64,000 nt of DNA, taken from IMG/VR virus record IMGVR_UViG_3300021168_000355, positions 1 to 64,000 of that record. One strand, written 5' to 3'. Below the pieces are notes generated by a model that did not search any database, had not been told where the DNA came from, and saw only the letters and a list, made by a program, of their open reading frames with translations. The DNA comes from a virus. Shown here piece by piece: positions 16,621 through 25,662 of this stretch (its first letter is position 1; each line of letters begins with the position of its first letter). The position numbers were made by a program, and so were the translations under genes.

Positions 16621-17259
16621 TTAATAAGTTCCGCAGTCGATTATACCAGACCAGAACCCACCTTTACGACCATAAGTTACTCCGTCTGTTGGAGCATCAG
16701 AGATACCAATGCCAGGAGCTCCTTGAGCACCTGCTGGACCAGTCGGACCAGGAATGCCTTGAGTACCCTGTATACCCTGAGGACCAGGTGGTCCCTGAAT
16801 AAGACCACCATCGATCCATCCCGCTGCATTGACAGTCGTTCCAACATAGACCCACACATGACCGGTGACGGTATAAATCAATCCCTGTCCAGAAGTCGCT
16901 TGAACAGGAGCCGGGGGATTACCGGTACTATCCCAATCCTCTGGAATTAACCCTGATGGGGGAAGGTTCGCAGGGGTATTGGTTGAGAAATCACCGATGA
17001 GTGTTCCAACTTCACCAGCTGGACCCTGAGGTCCTGCTGTGCCTTGAGGACCCGCAGGACCTTGAGGTCCTGGCGCTCCAGTCGGGCCAGGCGATCCTGG
17101 ACCCCCAGCGATGCCTTGAGGGCCGAGTGGACCCGGCGGACCTTGGGGACCAGCAGGCCCAGTGATGCCTTGAGGACCCGAGGGTCCTAGAGGTCCGGGC
17201 CCTCCAACTACTCCGTCACTACTTAGCCCAAATAGCGATGGCTTGAGAGGTGCGTTCAT
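16621..17259 (-). CDS. Collagen-like tail-fibre protein
   Basis: 212 aa. Two blocks of Gly-X-Y repeats (about residues 20-85 and 155-190) surround a globular segment with a [20 protein letters not shown] stretch, typical of phage fibre proteins. The C-terminus ends [15 protein letters not shown], a motif also found in phage collagen-like fibres. It should form a trimeric shaft. Confidence 0.8.
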   Translation of the reverse strand: MNAPLKPSLFGLSSDGVVGGPGPLGPSGPQGITGPAGPQGPPGPLGPQGIAGGPGSPGPTGAPGPQGPAGPQGTAGPQGPAGEVGTLIGDFSTNTPANLPPSGLIPEDWDSTGNPPAPVQATSGQGLIYTVTGHVWVYVGTTVNAAGWIDGGLIQGPPGPQGIQGTQGIPGPTGPAGAQGAPGIGISDAPTDGVTYGRKGGFWSGIIDCGTY

Positions 17260-17262
17260 GAG

Positions 17263-17547
17263 TTATGGCCATTGGACAGAGACAAAGTTGTGGTTTGGAA
17301 AGTCACTCGCCACAGATATGGGAAGCGTTGACTGCGGGATTACATAGTAGGGTTGACCTGGTGGCAATGCAATCGTTGTCCCATTCGCAACATTAGATGC
17401 AGGGCCTGTGGGATCAACATACAAAGGGCCAGGAGCGTTGAAGGGGTTAGACACATAGCCCCCTGACATATTAGCGCCTATGGCATTGATTGGTTGTCCA
17501 GCAGTATCTGGAGTCTGCCAAGCAAGACCTGGAACTGGAGTTGCCAT
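17263..17547 (-). CDS. Small baseplate or fibre protein sharing a domain with gene 18791
   Basis: 94 aa. The order GGYVSNP, LYVDPTGPAS, ALPPGQPYYVIP and SDFPNHNFVSVQW closely follows the N-terminal region (about residues 45-115) of the 378-aa protein at 18791-19927. It therefore looks like a detached copy of that domain. It lies between two collagen-like fibre genes, so it is probably structural. Confidence 0.7.
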   Translation of the reverse strand: MATPVPGLAWQTPDTAGQPINAIGANMSGGYVSNPFNAPGPLYVDPTGPASNVANGTTIALPPGQPYYVIPQSTLPISVASDFPNHNFVSVQWP

Positions 17548-17810
17548 TATCTTGTCTCCTCAGCAATGGAGTCTATGAGTTGAGGTTCAGGCTCAGGCAC
17601 ATATTCTCCAATGGGACCATAGGCCCCTTCAATTGCTTTGGCGTAGATCATTCGCCCATATTCCATGCCGTCAGTTGGACTAGCATAGAACGAAAGTGGC
17701 ATATTATGAAACACGCCATCAAAAAGTATTGCTCCTGTATGCTCAGGATTAATGTAACGGGGATTGTGGAGAGTCTTTAAATATATCTCCACCTGACCTG
17801 CTGTCAACAT
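17547..17810 (-). CDS. Hypothetical protein in tail-fibre cluster
   Basis: 87 aa, overlapping its neighbours by one base at each end. It has a PTDGMEYGRMIYAK segment, similar in style to the VTYGRKGG ending of the collagen-like protein. It is otherwise unrecognised. It could be a fibre connector or assembly protein. Confidence 0.65.
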   Translation of the reverse strand: MLTAGQVEIYLKTLHNPRYINPEHTGAILFDGVFHNMPLSFYASPTDGMEYGRMIYAKAIEGAYGPIGEYVPEPEPQLIDSIAEETR

Positions 17811-18784
17811 TATGCAACCCTCTGATACATGTTAATCCACTCAACGCTTCCGTTGACATTGGATATAGCTGCATAGGATAAGATTTGTAGCCAAGAGCCA
17901 CCATAGTCGCTCATTTGGGTTCCTGTAAAGTTGACGGTACCCATAGTGAGTTGAGGCCACCCAGAAGTGTTTCGTACCACATAGATTGAGCCTGGTTGCC
18001 CATAAGCACTGAACACGCCATGAGGACCCTGAGCGCCTTGTGGGCCTTGTGGACCACCGGGGCCACCCGGTCCTTGAGGTCCTTGTGGTCCTGCAGGACC
18101 TGTTAAACCCTGAGCGCCTTGATTACCTGTGGCACCTGTCGGACCAGGGGGACCCGAGACAGATTGAACGGGGTGAACTGGTATCACGAAATTGTTATTG
18201 TTGTAATGGAATTGCATCTCAATTCCAGCAATCAACTCATTGGCAGTTAATGACGTGCCATCAAGATTGATAACAGGATAACGAGCTAATCCATCAAAGG
18301 CTGCGGTCGTGGGTCCGGTGTTATTGTGCTGGATATAAATGTCATACTGGGCACCCTGCACATACGAGGTCGATGGGGGAAACGTATTGGATGTAACTAC
18401 ATTGGGAGTGCCTGTATCAACACCGCAATGGATAAGAGACCCGTCCCCTAGTTCAGCGAATTGGACCATTGCATTCATGGCGCCCGCAGTATGCAAATGG
18501 GCGAAAATATCTCCCGCTGTCCATGCCTGCGCCTGTGTGTTCTCTTGGGCACGAACAATGGTTGCAGTATTACCGTCACTCGATATATTGGTGACATGGA
18601 CAATCTCTCGTTGGGTCCCTGTCGCTTGATCAATGAAGGTGGCAATGAATGCCTGTCCTGCCTGAGGCTGGGGGAACTGCGCCCCCGACCCCGCAGCTAG
18701 ATTGACCGAGGTACTCGTTGGAGTAATCGATCCTGAAATCGTGGTGGAGTCATTATTGCCGAAGATGAGGATTGTGCCGGCCAT
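17810..18784 (-). CDS. Tail-fibre protein with central collagen-like stretch
   Basis: 324 aa. N-terminal 60 residues form a beta domain with GGTGS-like strands, followed by a globular part containing [13 protein letters not shown] near residue 90, a collagen-like Gly-X-Y block near residues 215-255 and a C-terminal beta domain. It is probably a fibre base joining the baseplate gene upstream with the distal fibres downstream. Confidence 0.8.
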   Translation of the reverse strand: MAGTILIFGNNDSTTISGSITPTSTSVNLAAGSGAQFPQPQAGQAFIATFIDQATGTQREIVHVTNISSDGNTATIVRAQENTQAQAWTAGDIFAHLHTAGAMNAMVQFAELGDGSLIHCGVDTGTPNVVTSNTFPPSTSYVQGAQYDIYIQHNNTGPTTAAFDGLARYPVINLDGTSLTANELIAGIEMQFHYNNNNFVIPVHPVQSVSGPPGPTGATGNQGAQGLTGPAGPQGPQGPGGPGGPQGPQGAQGPHGVFSAYGQPGSIYVVRNTSGWPQLTMGTVNFTGTQMSDYGGSWLQILSYAAISNVNGSVEWINMYQRVA

Positions 18785-18790
18785 TGTCTT

Positions 18791-19927
18791 TTATCCTATA
18801 ACTACATCATAGGTAAACTGGAACGGTAGCTCAAGTACACCAGATGCAACTGCCTCTGCGAATGTGGTCATATTAGGTAAGTTCTCGTAGGCAAAATAAG
18901 TTGAATCCAATTCATTGTAGGTTACCGAATTATAGGTAAAATCATTCTGGTTATACATAGCTCCGCCAGTTATAGTCCTAATACCTAAAACAAATCGGAT
19001 CGTTACTTCGGAGTTAGGTCCAAAGGTAACGCTGATTTGATAGGTCTGATCAATGTTGGGATTTTTACCGTTATCCCCAATCAAGAACTTCATCACCCGC
19101 TTTTTAAGCCATTGGATGCTGAAATTCTTGCCAGATCCTTTAGAAAAATGCCATGTTAAGATACGGCGAAAAATATCGTCGTTGGTCGCTACGATTTGGT
19201 CAGGGAATAATTTTTCGTAACCATTATAAACTAAGGTATTGTATTCCGCAGTATTGTAGGGACCCAATGTCTTAAAAATACCTGATGATAAACTGGGTCT
19301 GATCATTCCATAAAGTCCAGCCGCTACCCAATCAAGTAGCAATCCGGAAATTGGATATTGAGTATAGTTGGGAAGATTAAGTCCGTTGAACGTATCCACA
19401 ATATCATTTTGCATGGAGTTTTGCGAGGCAACGAATGCCTGCAAATCATCATCCATTGAATATTCTTGGTAAAGATATGAGGGGATTGTTGTTAGGCGCC
19501 CCGTTGGTCCCCCAGGTGGAAAGGCGCCTTGTTGGTAATTGGGTAGCGGTGTATTCTCCCCGTCTATCGTGGCTTGTGTCTTTACCAGGACAGCAGAGAA
19601 CTTATGTCCATTCGACGCGGAGTTAACCCAAATACCTTGAGGAGCGGCAGGAAGGTTATAAAAGCCTCCCGGTTCCAAAAGAGTGGTTGTATTGGTTTGG
19701 TACGTTGCAGCAGGACCTGTTGGGTCCACGAAAAGATTGGATAGGGTCGATATACCCTGATCCTTTGTCGTCACTGGATTGACAATATAGCCACCAGCAA
19801 TATCTTTGGTGGCAACGAGAACAGATTGTCCAGCAATAAGAACTTGGGACGCCAATGCTCGTACAGGAACCAAAGCATTGGCGTTATAAGGCGTTGGTAC
19901 AGGCGTCGATTTAACTAGGGCGTTCAT
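18791..19927 (-). CDS. Baseplate protein (tail protein I-like position)
   Basis: 378 aa. Residues 45-115 share a domain with the 17263 gene. The middle (about 150-300) has the mark DDDLQAFVASQNSMQNDIVDTF and a GLLLDWVAAGLYG segment, which suits a P2 gpI/YmfQ-like baseplate wedge protein. It follows the baseplate J-like gene with a 4-bp overlap, the usual order J then I then fibres. Confidence 0.65.
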   Translation of the reverse strand: MNALVKSTPVPTPYNANALVPVRALASQVLIAGQSVLVATKDIAGGYIVNPVTTKDQGISTLSNLFVDPTGPAATYQTNTTTLLEPGGFYNLPAAPQGIWVNSASNGHKFSAVLVKTQATIDGENTPLPNYQQGAFPPGGPTGRLTTIPSYLYQEYSMDDDLQAFVASQNSMQNDIVDTFNGLNLPNYTQYPISGLLLDWVAAGLYGMIRPSLSSGIFKTLGPYNTAEYNTLVYNGYEKLFPDQIVATNDDIFRRILTWHFSKGSGKNFSIQWLKKRVMKFLIGDNGKNPNIDQTYQISVTFGPNSEVTIRFVLGIRTITGGAMYNQNDFTYNSVTYNELDSTYFAYENLPNMTTFAEAVASGVLELPFQFTYDVVIG

Positions 19928-21399
19928 CCCGTTATTGTACCCTGTTGGACTATGGATATATTGTCTACTGTGGTATAGAAATAACTATTGGGATCGCCGT
20001 ATATAACTCCTGTGCCTGGCGTTGGAAGATGACCTGATCCATCGAAATCAACGGAGAACTGTAGGACGGTTACATTCTCTGCTGGAAGAACATTGACAGT
20101 GGCATTAATAAATACAGCCTCCATATTGTATATGTTAAGGGGTGCTACACCCACATAAAGGCTATTGATGTAATCCGCAAGAGCGGGAGCGGCAGCCTGC
20201 TGCACAGCATCCGGCGACACATAGTTTGGAGAGTCAGTATTCCATGTAACAACCATTGTTACTAGTTGTTGTGGAGGAATGATAAATGGAATAACATAAT
20301 TGTCGGGGTAGCTGTTAAGGTTAACCTTTTGTAAAATAGGATTAGGGCTCATAAAGCCGCCACTAATATATTGTGGGAAAGTTGTCGTGTTCGTGGTGTC
20401 CAATGGAGTAGCAAATAATGAATCCAAAAACAATGTTGCCGTTTTAGGGCCGGTAACATTGACATAAAATCCTTGACCATTTAATGGACCCATACCTTGT
20501 AAGCCATTAAACTTCTCCAACATTCCAGTAGACAAATTATGATTATTGGTCGTTGTTACCAATGCAGGATTTGAATTGGTGATATTAGCGACTTGAATTT
20601 CTGGACTATCTAGGGTCTGGATATCAAACAGGGCATAATAAATTGCCCATGCAACTTGGTAGGGATCACCACCACCAACCAATACTATCCATCGACCTGA
20701 GGTAATGTTCTGGCGAACAGAAACAAGCCTTTGCACAACACCGGGAATATTCCAAAGCAATGTCTTAAGGAATCGATCCATTCCAGTTGCTGATGCTAGA
20801 CCAGCAACGAGCGTCCGAGTTCGGAATGAGGTCTCATCTTCCGATGCAATCGAGGGAATACCATTAGCAGTATTAACCACTGTTAAAGTAATGTCTTGAG
20901 GCACAGAAGTAACCAATTGTGTTACAGTCCCTGCAGGTACTGCCCAAGTTCCTGCTACCGTTGCTATAGCATGAATTGGCAAGGACTCACGATTAGTGCC
21001 AACCACTCCACCATCGGTACAAATATATTGATAAGTTCCATCTCCAACAACAAAGCCTGGAATAATAACGAAACCGGGATCACCAATGAATATCACATCC
21101 ACTGCGGTATTGGTAGCTTGAGCAGGTTGAATACCATAAACGTCAATGCCTAAATAATTCAATAGAAAGGCATTCGCTCCATATGGAGTTACTGAATTAA
21201 GTAGGTCAAGAAAGAATTGGTTGGAAACAATAAGTGCGCCAACGTCGGTTGAGGATACGTCCTCAATTAGAGAGGAGGGAAGATTTGCCGTATATCCTGG
21301 ATTCGTCGCCGATACTAAGGTAAGCAACTGCTGCCTCAGCGTAGCTGGGGGCGTCGCTATTGGTCCCGAGGGACCCATTACAATTGGCAACTGAGCCAT
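19924..21399 (-). CDS. Baseplate J-like wedge protein
   Basis: 491 aa. N-terminal LIEDVSSTDVGALIVSNQFFLDLLNSV near residue 45 and a SEDETSFRTRTLVAGLASATG segment near 187-206 match baseplate assembly protein J. An extra beta module at about residues 270-348, with NNHNLSTGM and LNGQGFYV, interrupts it. Similar modules occur in the sheath and plug proteins. The C-terminal third resumes the J fold. Confidence 0.8.
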   Translation of the reverse strand: MAQLPIVMGPSGPIATPPATLRQQLLTLVSATNPGYTANLPSSLIEDVSSTDVGALIVSNQFFLDLLNSVTPYGANAFLLNYLGIDVYGIQPAQATNTAVDVIFIGDPGFVIIPGFVVGDGTYQYICTDGGVVGTNRESLPIHAIATVAGTWAVPAGTVTQLVTSVPQDITLTVVNTANGIPSIASEDETSFRTRTLVAGLASATGMDRFLKTLLWNIPGVVQRLVSVRQNITSGRWIVLVGGGDPYQVAWAIYYALFDIQTLDSPEIQVANITNSNPALVTTTNNHNLSTGMLEKFNGLQGMGPLNGQGFYVNVTGPKTATLFLDSLFATPLDTTNTTTFPQYISGGFMSPNPILQKVNLNSYPDNYVIPFIIPPQQLVTMVVTWNTDSPNYVSPDAVQQAAAPALADYINSLYVGVAPLNIYNMEAVFINATVNVLPAENVTVLQFSVDFDGSGHLPTPGTGVIYGDPNSYFYTTVDNISIVQQGTITG

Positions 21400-21453
21400 T
21401 TATCTATCCTTGAAGACCGTATTCTAGCACGAACACAAAATTGACGCAAACGA

Positions 21454-21828
21454 TTAATAGGGAACTTGGGCCGAGAGAAACGCTCCATACTTGGTTATGA
21501 CCGTTACTAAATAACAAGGTGAAGGTATGCCCCGTTCATCCAAAGCATCAGGTTGCCTCGATATAATCAGGGACAAAAAATACTGGGAAAACTGCTGCTG
21601 GATTCGTGACAAATAGGAATCCGGAGCAATTTGCGACATTACCGATGCATGAGCAGGTATTCCAAAGTTCGCATAGAAGGGACTCTCTCCCAAATTAAGT
21701 TTAATGGTCTGAACGACAGTGGTTAGCCAGACCATGTCATCAAATCCATTTGCATCTGTTTCCACCATAACCCATATCTTTTCGTCGGGGAAAAGAGGGT
21801 CAGGAACTATGCGACCATATGTTCTCAT
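21454..21828 (-). CDS. Baseplate wedge protein, gp25/W-like
   Basis: 124 aa. It contains NLGESPFYANFGIPAHASV and a C-terminal beta-hairpin with YLVTVITKYG, in agreement with gp25/W-like baseplate wedge proteins that join the sheath to the wedges. Size and position between spike and J-like gene also agree. Start overlaps the spike stop by 4 bp. Confidence 0.75.
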   Translation of the reverse strand: MRTYGRIVPDPLFPDEKIWVMVETDANGFDDMVWLTTVVQTIKLNLGESPFYANFGIPAHASVMSQIAPDSYLSRIQQQFSQYFLSLIISRQPDALDERGIPSPCYLVTVITKYGAFLSAQVPY

Positions 21829-22733
21829 GCCGTTGTATGATCCACTATTAGACCCATTGTCACAAGGGCAGCCAACAACGAAGCAAGCGCCGTATTACCA
21901 CCCTTCGCTCCAGTTATGGTTGCGGGAAGGGTGCCTTGTATTGGAGCACCAGGAGGTCCTTGAGGCCCTTGCGGTCCCGCTGATCCCCCAGGTCCGACAG
22001 ATCCTGTCGGTGTCGTTATCATTCCAGTTGCGTGCAAATCTCCAATAATTTGAACCACAGTCTTTTCAACTGGAGTTGGAATTGTTGGAATTGTGGGTGG
22101 ACTTACAGTATCATCCATCGTCGTGACGGTGCTTGGAGCACCGAAAGCGAAGTTCTGGGCAACGTGGTTAATCGTGCTGGCAGCATTAGTTAAAGTTTGT
22201 CCAGCAATATGAGCAAGTGCCTGTGTTGCCTGATGGATGATATTAGCGGAAGATGTATGAAGGATATTGTTTAAGGCATCTATGATCTGGGTAGTCTTGC
22301 CATCCGCAGATTGAGTGGTATGACCTGAAGGACCTCCAGTCACAAGGAACATGTTGGGGTCGCGCTTTGGCCACTTTGTATTGCTGATGGGTTGGAATAT
22401 TGCATTTGTCAGATTGCCTCTAATATGTAAAGAGGCAGTTCCACCAGGATTTGCACTGGGTCCAGCCAGCGAGAAATCACCCATAAGAACGAAGCCTGGA
22501 TCACCAATTTGAGTGGGTTCCCGATGATACTTGGAAAAGCTTTGAGGAACAACAATCTTGGGTAGAGTGTATGGACCTGTTACATCGAAGGTCAGTTCAA
22601 TGAGGTCATTTTCCTTAATTGCCGAGACATGGCAGGGAAGTCTCTTGGGCTGAACCTGATGACCATTCTGCACCTGCGTCTTGACGTAGGCGTGGATATT
22701 CCTAGTAAATGAAACCTTCTGGACGTCATCCAT
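21825..22733 (-). CDS. Baseplate spike protein (gpV-like)
   Basis: 302 aa. The N-terminal 110 residues look like an OB-fold hub-binding domain including QIGDPGFVLMGDFSLAG. The middle is an Ala/Asn/Thr-rich helical or beta region, then a short collagen-like run near residue 245-260 and a final ATITGAKGGNTALASLLAALV segment, a phage-spike C-terminal motif. It should sit at the tip of the tube and puncture the outer membrane. Confidence 0.75.
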   Translation of the reverse strand: MDDVQKVSFTRNIHAYVKTQVQNGHQVQPKRLPCHVSAIKENDLIELTFDVTGPYTLPKIVVPQSFSKYHREPTQIGDPGFVLMGDFSLAGPSANPGGTASLHIRGNLTNAIFQPISNTKWPKRDPNMFLVTGGPSGHTTQSADGKTTQIIDALNNILHTSSANIIHQATQALAHIAGQTLTNAASTINHVAQNFAFGAPSTVTTMDDTVSPPTIPTIPTPVEKTVVQIIGDLHATGMITTPTGSVGPGGSAGPQGPQGPPGAPIQGTLPATITGAKGGNTALASLLAALVTMGLIVDHTTA

Positions 22734-23221
22734 TAGGGAGACACCTCAAACGTCTGATTCCTATATACTAAAGTGGATTTGAAATAGGGAGCAACCATAT
22801 TGATAAGGTAATCAACGACACCCATAACTGTCACTTCACCTGGATCAACTGAAACTGGATAACACATCTCGGTCTTACTAAGAGGCAATACAAATCCTGA
22901 CCCATTATAACCATTCGGACTCATACTGCTAATGGTTACTTTTACCGGAGCACCAATGATAAAAGGATGCGGAGCATTTGTCGTTATCACAGCCCTCATA
23001 TTTTGTGGGTCCCAAAACGCACCTGATATAGGCATAGAGGTAGGACTCTCGATCAAAGGAACCGCAGCAATTAATATGCCTCCCATTGTAACCACATTAA
23101 CATAATACCGTCTAGCGGATATATTCCAAGTGATGGTGACATTATATTGATTTCCATCCAAAGTGGGAGTAAATACTGGAGCACTAACTCTGGATGGAAT
23201 GAATTGATAATAGGTTGTCAT
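22733..23221 (-). CDS. Baseplate plug family protein with inserted beta module
   Basis: 162 aa. The start (YQFIPS, then LDGNQYNVTITWN and YYVNVV) and end resemble the phage baseplate plug family known from cyanophage Pam3. Residues about 70-125 carry an inserted module with PHPFIIGAPVKVTI and GYNGSGF, also seen in the sheath. It would close the tube channel under the hub before infection. Confidence 0.7.
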   Translation of the reverse strand: MTTYYQFIPSRVSAPVFTPTLDGNQYNVTITWNISARRYYVNVVTMGGILIAAVPLIESPTSMPISGAFWDPQNMRAVITTNAPHPFIIGAPVKVTISSMSPNGYNGSGFVLPLSKTEMCYPVSVDPGEVTVMGVVDYLINMVAPYFKSTLVYRNQTFEVSP

Positions 23222-23994
23222 GAGAAGGGACTTGTGACCACAGTGGGTTGACCAGTGAAAGGATTGAAAGTAGCAGTGGAAGAAGTTGTATTATTAAACG
23301 GTGTTTGACTGATTGTGGGTGCAGAAGCCGCTGCTCCTGGTCCTGTGTTAACAACGCTAGGTGGATTACCTCCAGCTGTTCCTGCTCCAGATGGATCGCC
23401 TGATGATGGGACTCCTGAATTGATCTGGTTCATAAGGTTGCTTAATGCTCCTGATGCATCTTCCAATGAGACCAAAGGTCGTGTAAAATCCCATTTCCAT
23501 GCATTCTGCGGAATGGGAGATTGAGGCATAGAGCAATCGGACAAATTAAGCATAAGCATATTGGTATAGGTATATGCAGGGGTGTAAACCGTATATGTTC
23601 CCCCTGCATTGTTGTGGGAGTCTAGGGTAGCTTTGAGCGCCTGCATTGTCTGGAGTTTAACTGACCACGCCGATTGTTGTTTCATTGGCGTAATCATAAT
23701 CAGGGAGACATTGATTGGGTTCCTGATAATAGCATTGGCAGCTACAGTCAAATTGGCAAAGGGATATTCAGCAGGTTGCTGTTCAATCAAACTTCCACCT
23801 GCTGCGGGTGAAAATATAGCAAAGGCATCTTCCAATTGAAAGTCTGGATCACCTGTTAACAGATTTTGAGAAAAGGCATTTGGATTCGTCAATGCTACAA
23901 GGGGTAGCATTCCACCCGTAATATTGGTTGCGATTCCACCTGTCAATACGATAGGCGAAATCTGGAAGTTGAGTTGTTGTTGGCTAAGGCTCAT
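23218..23994 (-). CDS. Baseplate/tail protein of unknown fold
   Basis: 258 aa between hub and plug genes, overlapping both by 4 bp. Residues 80-180 contain QSAWSVKLQTMQALKATLDS followed by beta strands ending in KWDFTRPLVS, a pattern of tail proteins in this gene position. The last 70 residues are low-complexity Ser/Thr/Pro/Gly. Probably a hub-associated component. Confidence 0.65.
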   Translation of the reverse strand: MSLSQQQLNFQISPIVLTGGIATNITGGMLPLVALTNPNAFSQNLLTGDPDFQLEDAFAIFSPAAGGSLIEQQPAEYPFANLTVAANAIIRNPINVSLIMITPMKQQSAWSVKLQTMQALKATLDSHNNAGGTYTVYTPAYTYTNMLMLNLSDCSMPQSPIPQNAWKWDFTRPLVSLEDASGALSNLMNQINSGVPSSGDPSGAGTAGGNPPSVVNTGPGAAASAPTISQTPFNNTTSSTATFNPFTGQPTVVTSPFS

Positions 23995-25463
23995 GTTGAA
24001 CTACCTGTACCACTTCCTTCACCTGTTTGACTAAAAGGTAATTTACCACCTTCTGCCGTTGGACCCGTTGGAGCATCGGTAGCGGTATTTGTACCACCTC
24101 CTCCAGATCCACCTGTAACAGCCTCAATGATCGTAACCCAAGAATCCATAGATGGAGACCGAAACTTTCCTATATGACGAACACTTGTAACAGTCCACGA
24201 TCCCTGGAATGCTAGGACATTGTTATTTTGACCGATCTTAGCTTGATCGGGACTACTCACCGTTGCCAATGTATTTGCTGGAAGTGTTATATCTACTGTG
24301 TTACCTGAGGTAGGACTTATATCTCCTCTCAACAGACATTTAATGGAAATCTTATTAGCACCAATCCATGTGGGTTGACCAACGAAATCTGTGTATTGGA
24401 GAGCAATAGGTCCACCACTCGATTGAGTGTCATCCTTAACCGTTATATCATTCCCTTGAGAATGAATCCGTACTCCTTGATATCCTGACGTTTGCGGAGT
24501 TCCCAACAGATCATGGCTCAGGGATTTAAGATAAGTGGAATACTGTTCTATGGATTGGTAAAATCCATGATCATCGTATGCCAATTTGATCTTATCGGAT
24601 ATATTGACAATAACATTGGCTTGTGGGAATGCTGTCTGGAGCGTGTTCTTAATGGCTTGAGAGAAAGGCTGGTTTGCTGGAACATTGTGGACAATGTTCT
24701 TGGGATTGGTCGGTCCACCCACTCCCCCAGGTGAGCCTGGGGTGACGAAGAACTCTAAGGATAGGTCATTATACACCCAATTCCCGAGAGCAGGCCAGAT
24801 ATTGCCATCCAGTATCAACCCCTGATGGGGGACCTGTAGATTGGCTAAAGGTAATCCATTTGTGTAGCCTGCCCACATTTGCAATCGGCAGTTGTTAAAT
24901 TTGGAAGATTGAGTAACCATGCTAAATGGAATACCGCGTATCTTTATCCACGCAGAGTTTGGAGCTCCAGAGTCGCCTACTGGAGTTTCTATGTTAAATT
25001 CAATATCCAGGGCTCCAGGATCATTCTGGCCATTCACCACTGAAATGAATTGAGCGCCTTGAGGTCCTCCCCCTGATCCACCCGATCCAGACCCTTGCTG
25101 TATACCTGATCCACCAATCGGTGCTGTTTTAACAGGTTGAACAGATGCGGGTGGAGTAGGTAGGGAGAAATCGACATTGTAATGGGTGATATCGGGGTTG
25201 AGGGCTGTATCCCAAGGCTGAGTAGCATTGGGAGACATGGTAACAGAACCACCTAATACGTCATCGTCTCCAGGAGCGGTAACGGTTAGGAGTTCTGCAC
25301 TTCGGAATCCTAATTGCCTAGCATTTCTGGAAGCGGCTAATTGAGCTAAAACTGTACTTGCTACCGTACCATTTGAAGCCACAGGGGATCCTGCCGATCC
25401 GCTGGTGTTTCCAGCGTTCGCAGGGGACTCTCCCGCTGCTATTTTAATGGCGTAATATCTCAT
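23991..25463 (-). CDS. Baseplate hub protein
   Basis: 490 aa. Order in the operon (after tape measure, before plug and spike) and the central domains with SKFNNCRLQMWAGY, QYSTYLKSLSHDLLG and NDITVKDD suggest a gpD/gp44-type hub. The last 40 residues are a Gly/Ser/Thr linker-like tail. The N-terminal 150 residues are also low-complexity, more than is usual for the family. Confidence 0.65.
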   Translation of the reverse strand: MRYYAIKIAAGESPANAGNTSGSAGSPVASNGTVASTVLAQLAASRNARQLGFRSAELLTVTAPGDDDVLGGSVTMSPNATQPWDTALNPDITHYNVDFSLPTPPASVQPVKTAPIGGSGIQQGSGSGGSGGGPQGAQFISVVNGQNDPGALDIEFNIETPVGDSGAPNSAWIKIRGIPFSMVTQSSKFNNCRLQMWAGYTNGLPLANLQVPHQGLILDGNIWPALGNWVYNDLSLEFFVTPGSPGGVGGPTNPKNIVHNVPANQPFSQAIKNTLQTAFPQANVIVNISDKIKLAYDDHGFYQSIEQYSTYLKSLSHDLLGTPQTSGYQGVRIHSQGNDITVKDDTQSSGGPIALQYTDFVGQPTWIGANKISIKCLLRGDISPTSGNTVDITLPANTLATVSSPDQAKIGQNNNVLAFQGSWTVTSVRHIGKFRSPSMDSWVTIIEAVTGGSGGGGTNTATDAPTGPTAEGGKLPFSQTGEGSGTGSST

Positions 25464-25654
25464 TGACCAATCTTGACTTGAGCCTGTATAACAGTGGGTT
25501 GAAGACCGCTATTTGGTACCGGGATAGTTACTCTAGCGGACATAATCCGTCCATGAACGCTAGGACCTAAGCCACCTTGAACACCTGGGGGAAGATGAAG
25601 AGGACCAGGTCTCAATTGGTTCAGGATCATTCGTTGTCGTGTCGTAGGTAACAT
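25460..25654 (-). CDS. Small tail protein between tape measure and hub
   Basis: 64 aa, overlapping the hub start by 4 bp and 8 bp after the tape measure stop. Proline/glycine-rich with a VTIPVPNSG strand. No domain recognised. Its coupling in the tail operon supports expression. Confidence 0.6.
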   Translation of the reverse strand: MLPTTRQRMILNQLRPGPLHLPPGVQGGLGPSVHGRIMSARVTIPVPNSGLQPTVIQAQVKIGQ

Positions 25655-25662
25655 GATATCTC

